DNA of 64,000 nt, taken from positions 162,339 through 226,338 of the forward strand of contig NZ_FQUZ01000001.1 of the NCBI RefSeq assembly GCF_900129055.1, read 5' to 3'. The notes below the pieces were generated by a model. It saw nothing but the letters and a program-made list of their open reading frames with translations, was not told where the DNA came from and ran no database searches. This stretch comes from Lampropedia hyalina DSM 16112. GTDB lineage: Bacteria; Pseudomonadota; Gammaproteobacteria; Burkholderiales; Burkholderiaceae_C. This document shows, piece after piece, positions 38,644 through 46,773 of the stretch (position 1 is the first letter of the stretch; each line of letters begins with the position of its first letter). A program made the translations under genes and the position numbers.

Positions 38644-39801
38644 ATGGCTGATTTCAAACAAGTGCGTTCCTGGGCGGCTCTGGCGGTGCTGGGTCTGGTG
38701 GCGGCATCGGCGCAGGCTGCGGATGTGAAGATTGGTGTGGCGGCAGCCCTGACGGGGGGCGCGGCGCAGTACGGGCAGGCGATTCGCCAGGGCTTCGAGC
38801 TGGCGGCCGAGCAGATCAATGCTGCCGGCGGCATTCACGGCGATTCCATCGTGCTGCTGGTGGAAGACGACCAGGGCAAGAAGGACGAGGCCATCAATAC
38901 CTTCAAGAAACTGATCCACAAGGACAAGGTGCTGGCGGTGTTCGGCCCCACGCTGTCGAGTTCCGCTTCGGCCGCACACCCGATTGCCCAGCAGGCCAAG
39001 ACCGTGGCCTTTGGCACCTCGCTGACCGTGGATGGCATCACCCAAGTGGGCGATTATGTGTTCCGCAATTCCGTGACGGAAGCCGTGGTGCTGCCCGAGA
39101 CGCTGCGCAAGGCCGTGGCCGCCACCGGCACGAAGAAGGTGGCGGTGATCTACGGCAATGACGATGTGCTGACCAAGAACGGCTACGAGAACTTCAAGAA
39201 GGCTCTGGACGACCAGAAGATCGCCATCACCACCACCGAGACCTATGCCAAGGGCGACGTGGACTTCAAGGCGCAACTGACCAAGATCAAGGCCAGTGAA
39301 CCGGATGCCATCGTCATCTCCACGCTGATTGCCGAAGGCGGCCCGATCGTGGCACAGGCACGCCAGTTGGGCATCACCCAGCCGTTCATCGGCGGCAATG
39401 GCCTGAACACGCCACGCCTGTTCGAGCTGGCGGGCGAGCGGTCGGACAATGTGTGGGTGGGCGGCCCGTGGTCGTCTTCCAACGATACGCCGGAGAACCA
39501 GCAGTTCATCCAGAGCTACCAGGCCAAGTATGGCAAGCAACCCGACCAGTTCGCGGCACAGGCGTTCGATGCCATGCACATTCTGGCCAAGGGACTGCAA
39601 CAGGCCAAGCCCAGCGGTGACGTGAACAAGGATCGCGCCGCCCTGCGCGAAGCCCTGCCCCATGTGACGCATACCGGCGCGACCGGAGCCTTCCGCTTCC
39701 AGCAGGCCATCGACAAGCGCGGCAAGCCCGCAGGCTTTGATGCGGTGCAAACGCCAGTGGTGACGCTGACGCAGAACCAGCAGTATGTGGTGCAGAAGTA
39801 A
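38644..39801 (+). CDS. livK: Branched-chain amino acid ABC transporter substrate-binding protein
   Basis: Periplasmic receptor of a Liv-type importer, 385 residues. GGAGG lies six bases before the ATG. The signal peptide ends AQA before ADVKIGVAAALTGGAAQYGQ, the standard start of mature family members. Further segments are AAEQINAAGGIHGDSIVLLVEDDQGKKDEA (split over residues 55-85) and FAAQAFDAMHILAKGLQQA near the C-terminus. The ligand may be leucine/isoleucine/valine or another amino acid or aromatic compound; the family is promiscuous. It is separated from livH by 222 bases containing a palindromic repeat, so it may be expressed at a different level from the membrane genes. Confidence 0.9.
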   Translation: MADFKQVRSWAALAVLGLVAASAQAADVKIGVAAALTGGAAQYGQAIRQGFELAAEQINAAGGIHGDSIVLLVEDDQGKKDEAINTFKKLIHKDKVLAVFGPTLSSSASAAHPIAQQAKTVAFGTSLTVDGITQVGDYVFRNSVTEAVVLPETLRKAVAATGTKKVAVIYGNDDVLTKNGYENFKKALDDQKIAITTTETYAKGDVDFKAQLTKIKASEPDAIVISTLIAEGGPIVAQARQLGITQPFIGGNGLNTPRLFELAGERSDNVWVGGPWSSSNDTPENQQFIQSYQAKYGKQPDQFAAQAFDAMHILAKGLQQAKPSGDVNKDRAALREALPHVTHTGATGAFRFQQAIDKRGKPAGFDAVQTPVVTLTQNQQYVVQK

Positions 39802-39863
39802 GCTCCCCAAGAACGTGTTCACGATCTCAGAACCATACGATGCTGGTCAGTCCAGAAAAGTAC

Positions 39864-39925
39864 CCGTCATTCCCGCGAAAGCGGGAATCCAGTTACTGGA
39901 TGCCGGGTCAAGCCCGGCATGACGG
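39864..39925. repeat. Intergenic palindromic repeat with three hairpins
   Basis: A 62-base element bounded by CCGTCAT and its exact inverse ATGACGG. Inside are three consecutive hairpins: ATTCCCGC-GAAA-GCGGGAAT, CCAG-TTA-CTGG and TGCCGGG-TCAAG-CCCGGCA. The element resembles dispersed REP-like or dRS3-like intergenic repeats found in many proteobacteria, whose antisense reading gives peptides of the type AGLDPAS-WIPAFAGMT. It sits between livK and livH, where it could stabilise the livK mRNA end or attenuate transcription. Only one copy occurs in this window. Confidence 0.8.
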
Positions 39926-40023
39926 TGCTGCTTGTACGGCATCGCCATAAGATCGCGAAGTGACTTCACGCCCTTGTCGGTTCTGTGCGGTGCACGGCAA
40001 CCCCACCCAACACCTTTTCGACC

Positions 40024-40905
40024 ATGCTTGGACAACAGCTTATCAACGCGCTTTCGCTGGGCAGTGTGTATGCCCTTTTCGCCCTGGGCTTCACGCTCAT
40101 CTTCGGGATTCTGGGGGTCATCAACCTGGCGCACGGCGCGGTGTTCATGGCCGGGGCCTATGTGGCCCTGACGTTGGTGCAGCAGTTGCAGATGTCGCTG
40201 TGGCTGGCCGTGCCGCTGGCCTGTCTGGGCAGCGGGCTGCTGGGGCTGCTGATCGAGTACCTGGTGCTCAAACCGCTGCGCCAGCGCGACGCGCCACACC
40301 TGATTCCGATGATTGCCACCATCGGTGTGGCCATGATTCTGGGCAGTGCCGCACAGGGGCTGTTCGGCGCGGAAACCCAACGCTTCCCCGAAGCCGCCGT
40401 GCCCGATGTGGTACTGGAGGTGGCGGGCATCCATGCCACGGTCGTGGAACTGCTCATCATCCTGGTGTCGTTCGCGCTGATGGTCGCGCTGATGCTGGCC
40501 ATGCAGAAAACGCAACTGGGCCGCGCCCTGCGTGCCATTGCCGAGTCGCCCAAGGCCGCCAGCCTGCTGGGCATCAACGTGGAGCGGCTGTTTCACGTCA
40601 CCGCGTTTGCGGCGGCAGTGCTGGGCGGCTTTGCAGGGGTGCTGATCGCGCTGTATTCCAACGCCGTCTATCCGCTGATGGGCCAGCCCATGCTGCACAA
40701 GGGCATTGCCGTCATCATTCTGGGCGGGCTGGGCGATATGCGCGGGGCCATGATCGGCGGGCTGTTCCTGGGCTTTGCGGAAGTGCTGTCGGTGGCCTAC
40801 ATCGGCTCGAACACGCGCGACGCGGTGGCTTTCGGGCTGCTGTTCCTGATTCTGCTGGTGCGTCCGCAGGGGCTGTTTGGCAAGGTGCTGGAACGCAAGG
40901 CCTGA
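40024..40905 (+). CDS. livH: Branched-chain amino acid ABC transporter permease
   Basis: First inner-membrane subunit of the Liv importer. The ATG at 40024 gives 293 residues starting MLGQQLINALSLGSVYALFALG, the usual family start; a GTG 13 codons upstream is unlikely. About eight hydrophobic helices are visible. The ATPase-contact loop reads TQLGRALRAIAESPKAASLLGINVERL across residues 160-187. The C-terminus is rich in helices ending LLFLILLVRPQGLFGK. It lies 21 bases before livM. Confidence 0.93.
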   Translation: MLGQQLINALSLGSVYALFALGFTLIFGILGVINLAHGAVFMAGAYVALTLVQQLQMSLWLAVPLACLGSGLLGLLIEYLVLKPLRQRDAPHLIPMIATIGVAMILGSAAQGLFGAETQRFPEAAVPDVVLEVAGIHATVVELLIILVSFALMVALMLAMQKTQLGRALRAIAESPKAASLLGINVERLFHVTAFAAAVLGGFAGVLIALYSNAVYPLMGQPMLHKGIAVIILGGLGDMRGAMIGGLFLGFAEVLSVAYIGSNTRDAVAFGLLFLILLVRPQGLFGKVLERKA

Positions 40906-40926
40906 ACGGGCAGGAGCAACACGATC

Positions 40927-41847
40927 ATGACGGAATGGTTTGAGGGATTCTGGGCCATCTACAGCCATGTGGTGCTGTCGCTGGGCATTCACGCGCTGCT
41001 GGCCATCTCGGTGTTCATCACCCTCTCGTGCGGGATGCTGACGTTGGCGAATGCGGCCTTCATGGGCATTGGCGCGTACACGTCGGCGATTCTGACACTG
41101 CACTATGGCCTGCCGTATCCGGTGGCACTGGTCGCTGGCGTGCTCGTGCCCTGCGCGGTGGCCTGGCTGGTGGGCAAGCCCACGCTGCGGCTCTCGGGCG
41201 TGTACCTGTGCATGGCAACGCTGGGCTTTGGCGAAGTGGTGCGGGTGTTCTTCCTGAACGCCGATGTGCTCACGCGCGGCGTGGTGGACTCGGGCGGAGC
41301 CATGGGGCTGGACGGCATCGAGCAGCACACGCAATGGTGGCATATTCTGCTGGCCCTGCTGCTGGTGCTGGCCGTGCTGGGGCGACTGCGCCGCTCCCGC
41401 GTGGGGCGCGCCTTCGAAGCCATCAAGGAAGACGAAACCGCAGCCGGACTGATGGGCATCAACGTCACGGCCACCAAGATGGTCGCCTTCGTCACCGGCG
41501 CGGCCATTGCCGGGCTGGCAGGCGTGCTCAGTGCGCACCTGAACTACTTCATCGAACCCAACGAGTTCGGATTCGACCGCGCCGTGCACCTGCTGACCAT
41601 GACGGTGCTGGGCGGCATTCAGAGCCTGGTGGGGCCGCTGGCAGGCAGTGCGATTCTCACGCTGCTGCCCGAAGTGCTGCGCTTTCTGGCCGAATACCGG
41701 CTGATGGTCAATGGACTGATTCTGGTGCTGATCGTGCTGTTCCTGCCGCGCGGCATCTGGGACCCACCGCACTGGCGGCGCATCTTGCGCCGTCGCCCCG
41801 GCAGCCCCCCGCCATCCGCCCCCGCCAAGGATCAGACCCATGCTTGA
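40927..41847 (+). CDS. livM: Branched-chain amino acid ABC transporter permease
   Basis: Second inner-membrane subunit of the Liv importer, 306 residues with about eight or nine helices. The loop SRVGRAFEAIKEDETAAGLMGINVTATKM (residues 157-185) is the ATPase-contact site. The helix end FLPRGIWD near the C-terminus is the normal family ending, followed by a basic, proline-rich tail. The reading frame overlaps livG by eight bases. Confidence 0.93.
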   Translation: MTEWFEGFWAIYSHVVLSLGIHALLAISVFITLSCGMLTLANAAFMGIGAYTSAILTLHYGLPYPVALVAGVLVPCAVAWLVGKPTLRLSGVYLCMATLGFGEVVRVFFLNADVLTRGVVDSGGAMGLDGIEQHTQWWHILLALLLVLAVLGRLRRSRVGRAFEAIKEDETAAGLMGINVTATKMVAFVTGAAIAGLAGVLSAHLNYFIEPNEFGFDRAVHLLTMTVLGGIQSLVGPLAGSAILTLLPEVLRFLAEYRLMVNGLILVLIVLFLPRGIWDPPHWRRILRRRPGSPPPSAPAKDQTHA

Positions 41848-42622
41848 ATTCGACTCCGTCTCCAAGAGCTTCGGCGGCCTGCATGTATTGCAGGACGTGA
41901 ACCTGCGCGTGCCCAAGGGCAGCATCTTCGGCTTGATCGGCCCCAATGGCGCGGGCAAGACCACCGTGTTCAACCTGGCCACCGGCCTGCTGCAAGCCAG
42001 CGGCGGCGACATCCGCATCCACGGCCAGAGCCTGCGTGGACTGCCACCGCACCAGATCACCCGGCTGGGCATGGCCCGCACCTTCCAGAACATCCGCATC
42101 TTCAAGGAAATGAGCCTGCTGGACAACGTGGTGGTCGGCAGCCACCGCCACCTGCACTACGGGCTGGGCGGCATTCTGCTGAACCTGACGGGTTTCCGTG
42201 CCCAGGAGCAACAGGCGCGTGAGCAGGCACTGGAGCTGCTGCGCTGGATGCGGCTGGAGCACAAGGCCGACGAAATGGCCGACAACCTCAGCTACGGCGA
42301 GCAACGCCGCCTGGAAATCGCCCGCGCCCTGGCCACCCAGCCCGAATTGCTGCTGCTGGACGAACCCGTGGCCGGCATGAACGCCAGCGAGAAGCAGGAG
42401 CTGATGCAGGAAATCCGCCAGATCCGCGAACGCGGCTACAGCATCTTCCTCATCGAGCACGACATGCGCTTCGTCATGGGGCTGTGCGACGAAATCGCCG
42501 TGCTCAACTTCGGGCGCATCATCGCCCACGGCCAGCCCGAGGCCATCCGCACCAACCCCGATGTCATCGAAGCCTACCTGGGGCGCGAAGACGACGACAC
42601 CGCCCCGGAGGTTCTGCCATGA
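41840..42622 (+). CDS. livG: Branched-chain amino acid ABC transporter ATP-binding protein
   Basis: First ATPase of the Liv importer, 260 residues. Walker A is GPNGAGKTT, the signature LSYGEQRR, Walker B LLLDEPVAGMN and the switch histidine in IEHDMRFVMGL. The LivG-specific insertion between Walker A and the signature (FKEMSLLDNVVVGSHRH and following) is present. The start overlaps livM, and the stop overlaps the livF start as ATGA. Confidence 0.94.
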   Translation: MLEFDSVSKSFGGLHVLQDVNLRVPKGSIFGLIGPNGAGKTTVFNLATGLLQASGGDIRIHGQSLRGLPPHQITRLGMARTFQNIRIFKEMSLLDNVVVGSHRHLHYGLGGILLNLTGFRAQEQQAREQALELLRWMRLEHKADEMADNLSYGEQRRLEIARALATQPELLLLDEPVAGMNASEKQELMQEIRQIRERGYSIFLIEHDMRFVMGLCDEIAVLNFGRIIAHGQPEAIRTNPDVIEAYLGREDDDTAPEVLP

Positions 42623-43350
42623 GCACCACCGCACCACCCTCCCTGCTGAGCGTGCGCGACCTGACGGTGCGCTACGGCCAGATCGAGGCCGTCAAGGGCA
42701 TCACACTGGAGCTGCGCGAAGGCGAAATCACCACCCTGGTCGGGGCCAACGGCGCAGGCAAGTCCACCACCCTGCTGGCCCTGTCCGGCCTGCTGCGCCA
42801 GAAAACCGGCCAAATCCGCTTTGCGGGCGAGGACATCAGCCGCCTGCCACCGCACCAGATCGTCGCACGCGGACTCGTGCAGGTGGCCGAAGGCCGCGCC
42901 ATCCTCACCACCATGAGCGTGCGCGAAAACCTGGAGCTGGGAGCCTACACCCGCCGCGACGACGAAGCCCGCATCCGGCAGGACTTCGAGCAGGTGCTGG
43001 GCCTGTTCCCACGCCTGAAGGAACGGCTGGACGGCTTTGCAGGCAACCTCTCCGGCGGCGAACAGCAAATGCTGGCCATTGGCCGCGCCCTCATGGCCCG
43101 CCCGCGCCTGCTGCTGCTGGACGAGCCATCCATGGGGCTGGCCCCCATCATCGTGCAGGACATCTTCCGCACCCTGCACCAGATCAACCAGCAGGGCATC
43201 ACCATCTTCCTCGTCGAGCAGAACGTGCGCCAGGCCCTGAAGCTGGCGCACCGGGGCTATGTGCTGGAAAACGGCCTCATCACCCTGCACGGCAAAGCCG
43301 ACACACTGGCACGCGACCCGCGCGTGCTGCAAGCGTACCTGGGGGGATAG
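42619..43350 (+). CDS. livF: Branched-chain amino acid ABC transporter ATP-binding protein
   Basis: Second ATPase of the Liv importer. The ATG at 42619 gives 243 residues, with stop-start overlap to livG; longer upstream frames read through livG and are not real. Walker A is GANGAGKST, the signature LSGGEQQM, Walker B LLLDEPSMGL and the switch histidine position is replaced by Gln in VEQNVRQAL, as usual for LivF proteins. It ends the livHMGF operon. Confidence 0.94.
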   Translation: MSTTAPPSLLSVRDLTVRYGQIEAVKGITLELREGEITTLVGANGAGKSTTLLALSGLLRQKTGQIRFAGEDISRLPPHQIVARGLVQVAEGRAILTTMSVRENLELGAYTRRDDEARIRQDFEQVLGLFPRLKERLDGFAGNLSGGEQQMLAIGRALMARPRLLLLDEPSMGLAPIIVQDIFRTLHQINQQGITIFLVEQNVRQALKLAHRGYVLENGLITLHGKADTLARDPRVLQAYLGG

Positions 43351-43419
43351 GGGCGCGGCGGCACAGGGCCTACAATGCACCCCATGGCCACGGCCATCGT
43401 TGCATTGTGAAATTGGTAC

Positions 43420-44685
43420 TTGCCTGTGAATTCCCTCCATCTTTTTCTTCCCTGCGCTGGTCAGGTCGAGCCGCTGCTGGCGGCGGAAGTCCAGCACATC
43501 ACCCAGTTGCCTGCCGCCGACATCCAGCCCCTGCGCGGGGGGGTGGCGGTGCGGGCTTCGTGGCGGCAGATGCTGCAACTGAACCTGCACAGCCGCATGG
43601 CGCAGCGGGTGCTGGTGCAACTGGCGCACGCGCCTTACCGCCAGGAGGACGATCTGTACGCGCTGGCACACGAGGTGGCCTGGGAAGCCTGGTTCACGCC
43701 GCGCCAGACCCTCAAGGTGGAAGTGACGGCCCAGCGCAGTCCGCTCAAGAGCCTGAACTTTGCCGCACTGCGCATCAAGGATGCGGTGGCCGACCGCTTC
43801 CGCGACAAGACAGGCAATCGCCCCAGCGTGGACACGCACCGCCCGGACGTGCGCATTCACCTGCACCTGCAAGCCGAACTGGCCACCCTCTACCTGGACA
43901 CCAGCGGCGAGCCGCTGTTCAAGCGCGGCTGGCGCGAGGACAAGGGTGACGCACCGCTGAAGGAGACGCTGGCCGCTGCCATGCTGGCCGCCAGCGGCTG
44001 GGATGCAGCATCCGGCCTGCCGCTGTACGACCCCTGCTGCGGCAGTGGCACGGTGGTGATCGAGGCCGCGCAGATCGCCTGCGGCATCGCCCCCGGCCTG
44101 TTGCGGCGTTTCGGCTTCGAGCGGCTGCTGCCGCACCAGAGCCATGTGTGGCAGGGCATCCGGGAAGCGGCACAGGCCCAGGAACACGCGCCGCAAGCCC
44201 CGATCTTCGGCAGCGATATTTCGCACCGCATGGTGGATTTTGCCCAGCGCAACGCCCAGCGTGCCGGGGTGGCCCACGCGCTGCAACTGCGCGGCGGTGA
44301 TGCCTTGCAACGGATGCCGCCCAGTGCGCAAGCGGGCGTGATGCTGCTCAACCCGCCATATGGCGAGCGCATTGCCGCTGCCGGACGCGCGGGCATGAAC
44401 GTGGCGCAACGCCAGCAGCAGGGCTTTGTGGCGCGGGAAGTGGCCGAAGGCAACGATGGCGGCGAATTTTTCGCGCAACTGTCGGCGCACTGGAAGAAAC
44501 ACTATCCGGGCTGGACGGCCTGGCTGCTCACCCCTGACCTGAAGCTGCCCGGCAAGATGCGCCTGAAGGAGTCGCGCCGCGTGCCACTGTGGAACGGCCC
44601 GATCGAATGCCGCCTGTTCCGCTTCGATCTGGTGGCCGGTGCGCTGCAACCGCGCACCCCCAATGCCCCCCAGGGACAGGCATGA
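43420..44685 (+). CDS. rlmL: RlmL-like 23S rRNA guanine methyltransferase
   Basis: SAM-dependent methyltransferase with an N-terminal THUMP RNA-binding domain and a C-terminal Rossmann domain, 421 residues. The catalytic motif is MLLNPPYGERI near residue 308, and the SAM-binding motif reads LYDPCCGSGTVVIEAA near residue 203. It corresponds to the N-terminal half of the fused E. coli RlmKL, which methylates 23S rRNA at G2445; betaproteobacteria commonly have this single-module form. The start is a TTG at 43420 or a GTG at 43426; an in-frame stop at 43408 rules out earlier starts. The stop overlaps the next gene as ATGA. Confidence 0.87.
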   Translation: MPVNSLHLFLPCAGQVEPLLAAEVQHITQLPAADIQPLRGGVAVRASWRQMLQLNLHSRMAQRVLVQLAHAPYRQEDDLYALAHEVAWEAWFTPRQTLKVEVTAQRSPLKSLNFAALRIKDAVADRFRDKTGNRPSVDTHRPDVRIHLHLQAELATLYLDTSGEPLFKRGWREDKGDAPLKETLAAAMLAASGWDAASGLPLYDPCCGSGTVVIEAAQIACGIAPGLLRRFGFERLLPHQSHVWQGIREAAQAQEHAPQAPIFGSDISHRMVDFAQRNAQRAGVAHALQLRGGDALQRMPPSAQAGVMLLNPPYGERIAAAGRAGMNVAQRQQQGFVAREVAEGNDGGEFFAQLSAHWKKHYPGWTAWLLTPDLKLPGKMRLKESRRVPLWNGPIECRLFRFDLVAGALQPRTPNAPQGQA

Positions 44686-45194
44686 ATCCGCTGCACGCTC
44701 CGGCGGCGACCGCACCGATGAATACGCCAGTGAATGCACTGATTCTGGACACCAACATCGTGCTGGACTTGCTGTTGTTTCAGGACCCGCAGGCACTGCA
44801 CTTGCAGGCATCCTTGCCCCTGAATCAGTCGTTGAATGGGCCGCAATGGCAGTGGATCGCCACGACTGCCATGCGCGACGAACTGGCGCATGTGCTGTGC
44901 TACCCGCATCTGCAACCGCGCATGGCGTTCTACCAGACCGAAGCTGCGCAGATTCTGCAAGGCTTCGATGCCCGCGTGCAACTGGTGGAAGTGGCCGCCC
45001 CCACCCATGTGCGCTGCCGTGACGGCGACGACCAGAAGTTCATCGACCTGGCGGTGGCGCACAAGGCCACGCTGTTGAGCAAGGACAAGGCCGTGCTGAA
45101 ACTGCGCAAACGCCTGGCACGGCTGGACGTGGTGGTGCAGACGCATCTGCCGCCTGCGGCGGCTGCCATGCCCGCTGCCGATTCCGTTTCTTGA
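44682..45194 (+). CDS. PIN-domain putative ribonuclease
   Basis: Small PIN-fold protein of 170 residues related to the toxin-like PIN family of COG1569. Acidic residues expected for the metal site are seen in LILDTNIVLDLL, in RDELAHVL and in CRDGDDQKFIDLAV. The final TLLSKDKAVLKLRKR also fits the fold. The ATG at 44682 overlaps the methyltransferase stop; a second in-frame ATG at 44718 is nearer to the conserved start of the fold. No antitoxin gene is adjacent, so a toxin role is doubtful. Coupling to an rRNA methyltransferase raises an RNA-maturation role as an alternative. Confidence 0.8.
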   Translation: MNPLHAPAATAPMNTPVNALILDTNIVLDLLLFQDPQALHLQASLPLNQSLNGPQWQWIATTAMRDELAHVLCYPHLQPRMAFYQTEAAQILQGFDARVQLVEVAAPTHVRCRDGDDQKFIDLAVAHKATLLSKDKAVLKLRKRLARLDVVVQTHLPPAAAAMPAADSVS

Positions 45195-45210
45195 TCCGAA
45201 GGAGTTCCCG

Positions 45211-46689
45211 ATGAACACCGCATCCCCCGAAACCCCGACCTTCCAGCCCGCTCCCGCCCTGGCGCAGATCACGCGACAGTGGGACGAGGACATCGTGCGC
45301 CAGCTCAGCGATTACATTGCCATTGCGGCCAAGTCGCCACTGTTCGAGCCTCAGTGGCAGGAGCTGGGGCTGCTGGAGCAGGTGGTGCGCAACGCTGCCG
45401 ACTGGGTGCTGGCACAGCACATTCCCGGCCTGTCGCTGGAGATCGTGCGGCTGCCTGGGCGCACGCCCCTGCTGTTCTTTGAAGTGGCGGCCACCCGCAC
45501 ACAATCGCAGTCGCAGTCGCAGCAGACCGTGCTGGTGTACGGCCATCTGGACAAGCAGCCCGAGTTCTCTGGCTGGCGCAGCGGCCTGGGGCCGTGGACA
45601 CCCCACTATGAAGATGGGCGGCTCTATGGCCGGGGCGGGGCCGACGATGGCTATGCCGTCTATGCCAGCATCGCGGCAATTCAGGCCCTGAAGGCACAGA
45701 ATCTGCCACACCCGCGCATCGTCGGGCTGATCGAAACCTCGGAGGAGAGCGGCTCAATCGATCTGCTGCCCTACATCGATGCACTCCAGCCCCGCCTGGG
45801 CGACGTGGGGCTGGTGGTCTGCCTGGATTCGGGTGCGGGCAACTACGACCAGCTCTGGCTCACCACCAGCCTGCGCGGCAACATCACCGGCACGCTGAAG
45901 GTGGAAATCCTCACCGAAGGCGTGCATTCGGGCGATGCCTCGGGGGTGGTTCCGTCCTCGTTCCGCATCATGCGGCAGGTACTGGACCGGCTGGAAGACA
46001 GTGCCAATGGCCGCCTGCTGCCGGAAATCTTCCACTGCGATATTCCTGCCGAACGGCTGGCACAGGCGCAGGCCACGGCGCGCATTCTGGGCGAGGAAGC
46101 CTATGCCCGCTTCCCGTGGGCGCATTACGACTGCGGCGGCTCCACCCTGTTCGCACTGCCCACCACCACCGACCCCACCGAAGCCCTGCTGCGGCGCACC
46201 TGGCATCCCACCCTCAGCGTGACCGGCGCGGAAGGACTGCCGCCTTTGCAGAATGCGGGCAATGTGCTGCGCCCGCACACCGCGTTCAAGCTGAGCATCC
46301 GCACCCCGCCGCTGGTGGATGCTGCCGCCTGTGTGGCGCAGATGAAAGCCCTGCTGGAAGACAATGCCCCCTACCAGGCGCGCGTCACCTTCGAGGACGC
46401 GCATGGCACGGATGGCTGGAATGCCCCGGCCACGGCCCACTGGCTGCACCGTGCGCTGGATGCGGCCAGCAACGCGCATTTCGGGGCCGATTGCGCCTAC
46501 ATCGGCCAGGGTGGCACCATTCCGCTGATGAGCCTGCTGGCACAGGGTTTCCCAAAGGCACAGATGATGGTATGCGGCGTACTCGGCCCCAAGAGCAACG
46601 CCCACGGCCCCAACGAGTTCCTGCATGTACCCTATGCCAAGAAACTCACCGCCGCCGTCGCGCAGGTGATTGCCAGCATGCCGGGCTGA
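45211..46689 (+). CDS. M20 family metallopeptidase (dipeptidase-like)
   Basis: Di-zinc amidohydrolase of 492 residues of the carnosinase/CPG2-type M20 family, probably cytoplasmic because no signal peptide is visible. Metal ligands can be placed in VYGHLDKQPEF (His and following Asp), GRGGADDGYAVY (bridging Asp), ETSEESGS (catalytic and ligand Glu), CLDSGAGNYD (Asp) and KSNAHGPNE (His). GGAG lies before the ATG. A short repetitive stretch QSQSQSQQ occurs near residue 98. The substrate is unknown; M20 dipeptidases often act on dipeptides or N-acyl amino acids. Confidence 0.88.
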   Translation: MNTASPETPTFQPAPALAQITRQWDEDIVRQLSDYIAIAAKSPLFEPQWQELGLLEQVVRNAADWVLAQHIPGLSLEIVRLPGRTPLLFFEVAATRTQSQSQSQQTVLVYGHLDKQPEFSGWRSGLGPWTPHYEDGRLYGRGGADDGYAVYASIAAIQALKAQNLPHPRIVGLIETSEESGSIDLLPYIDALQPRLGDVGLVVCLDSGAGNYDQLWLTTSLRGNITGTLKVEILTEGVHSGDASGVVPSSFRIMRQVLDRLEDSANGRLLPEIFHCDIPAERLAQAQATARILGEEAYARFPWAHYDCGGSTLFALPTTTDPTEALLRRTWHPTLSVTGAEGLPPLQNAGNVLRPHTAFKLSIRTPPLVDAAACVAQMKALLEDNAPYQARVTFEDAHGTDGWNAPATAHWLHRALDAASNAHFGADCAYIGQGGTIPLMSLLAQGFPKAQMMVCGVLGPKSNAHGPNEFLHVPYAKKLTAAVAQVIASMPG

Positions 46690-46773
46690 AATGCCACACT
46701 GCCCAGCCGGACTCGATTCGGCAGGGCGGTGCGAAAAGTCACCCGATTGCGGCAATGCCGTTCAGAGTCACGC

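Noticed and set aside
39847..42126. Minus-strand open frame of 759 codons
   Set aside because: It is antisense to livH, livM and the start of livG. Its N-terminal end reads through liv genes and its C-terminal end through the palindromic repeat.
44682..45194. Toxin-antitoxin module
   Set aside because: Only the PIN protein is present; neighbours are a methyltransferase and a peptidase, so a complete module is not supported.
46690..46773. Possible bidirectional terminator between the M20 peptidase and the lipoprotein gene
   Set aside because: Some GC-rich complementarity exists (GCCC/GGGC), but there is no continuous stem with a T-run on either strand.
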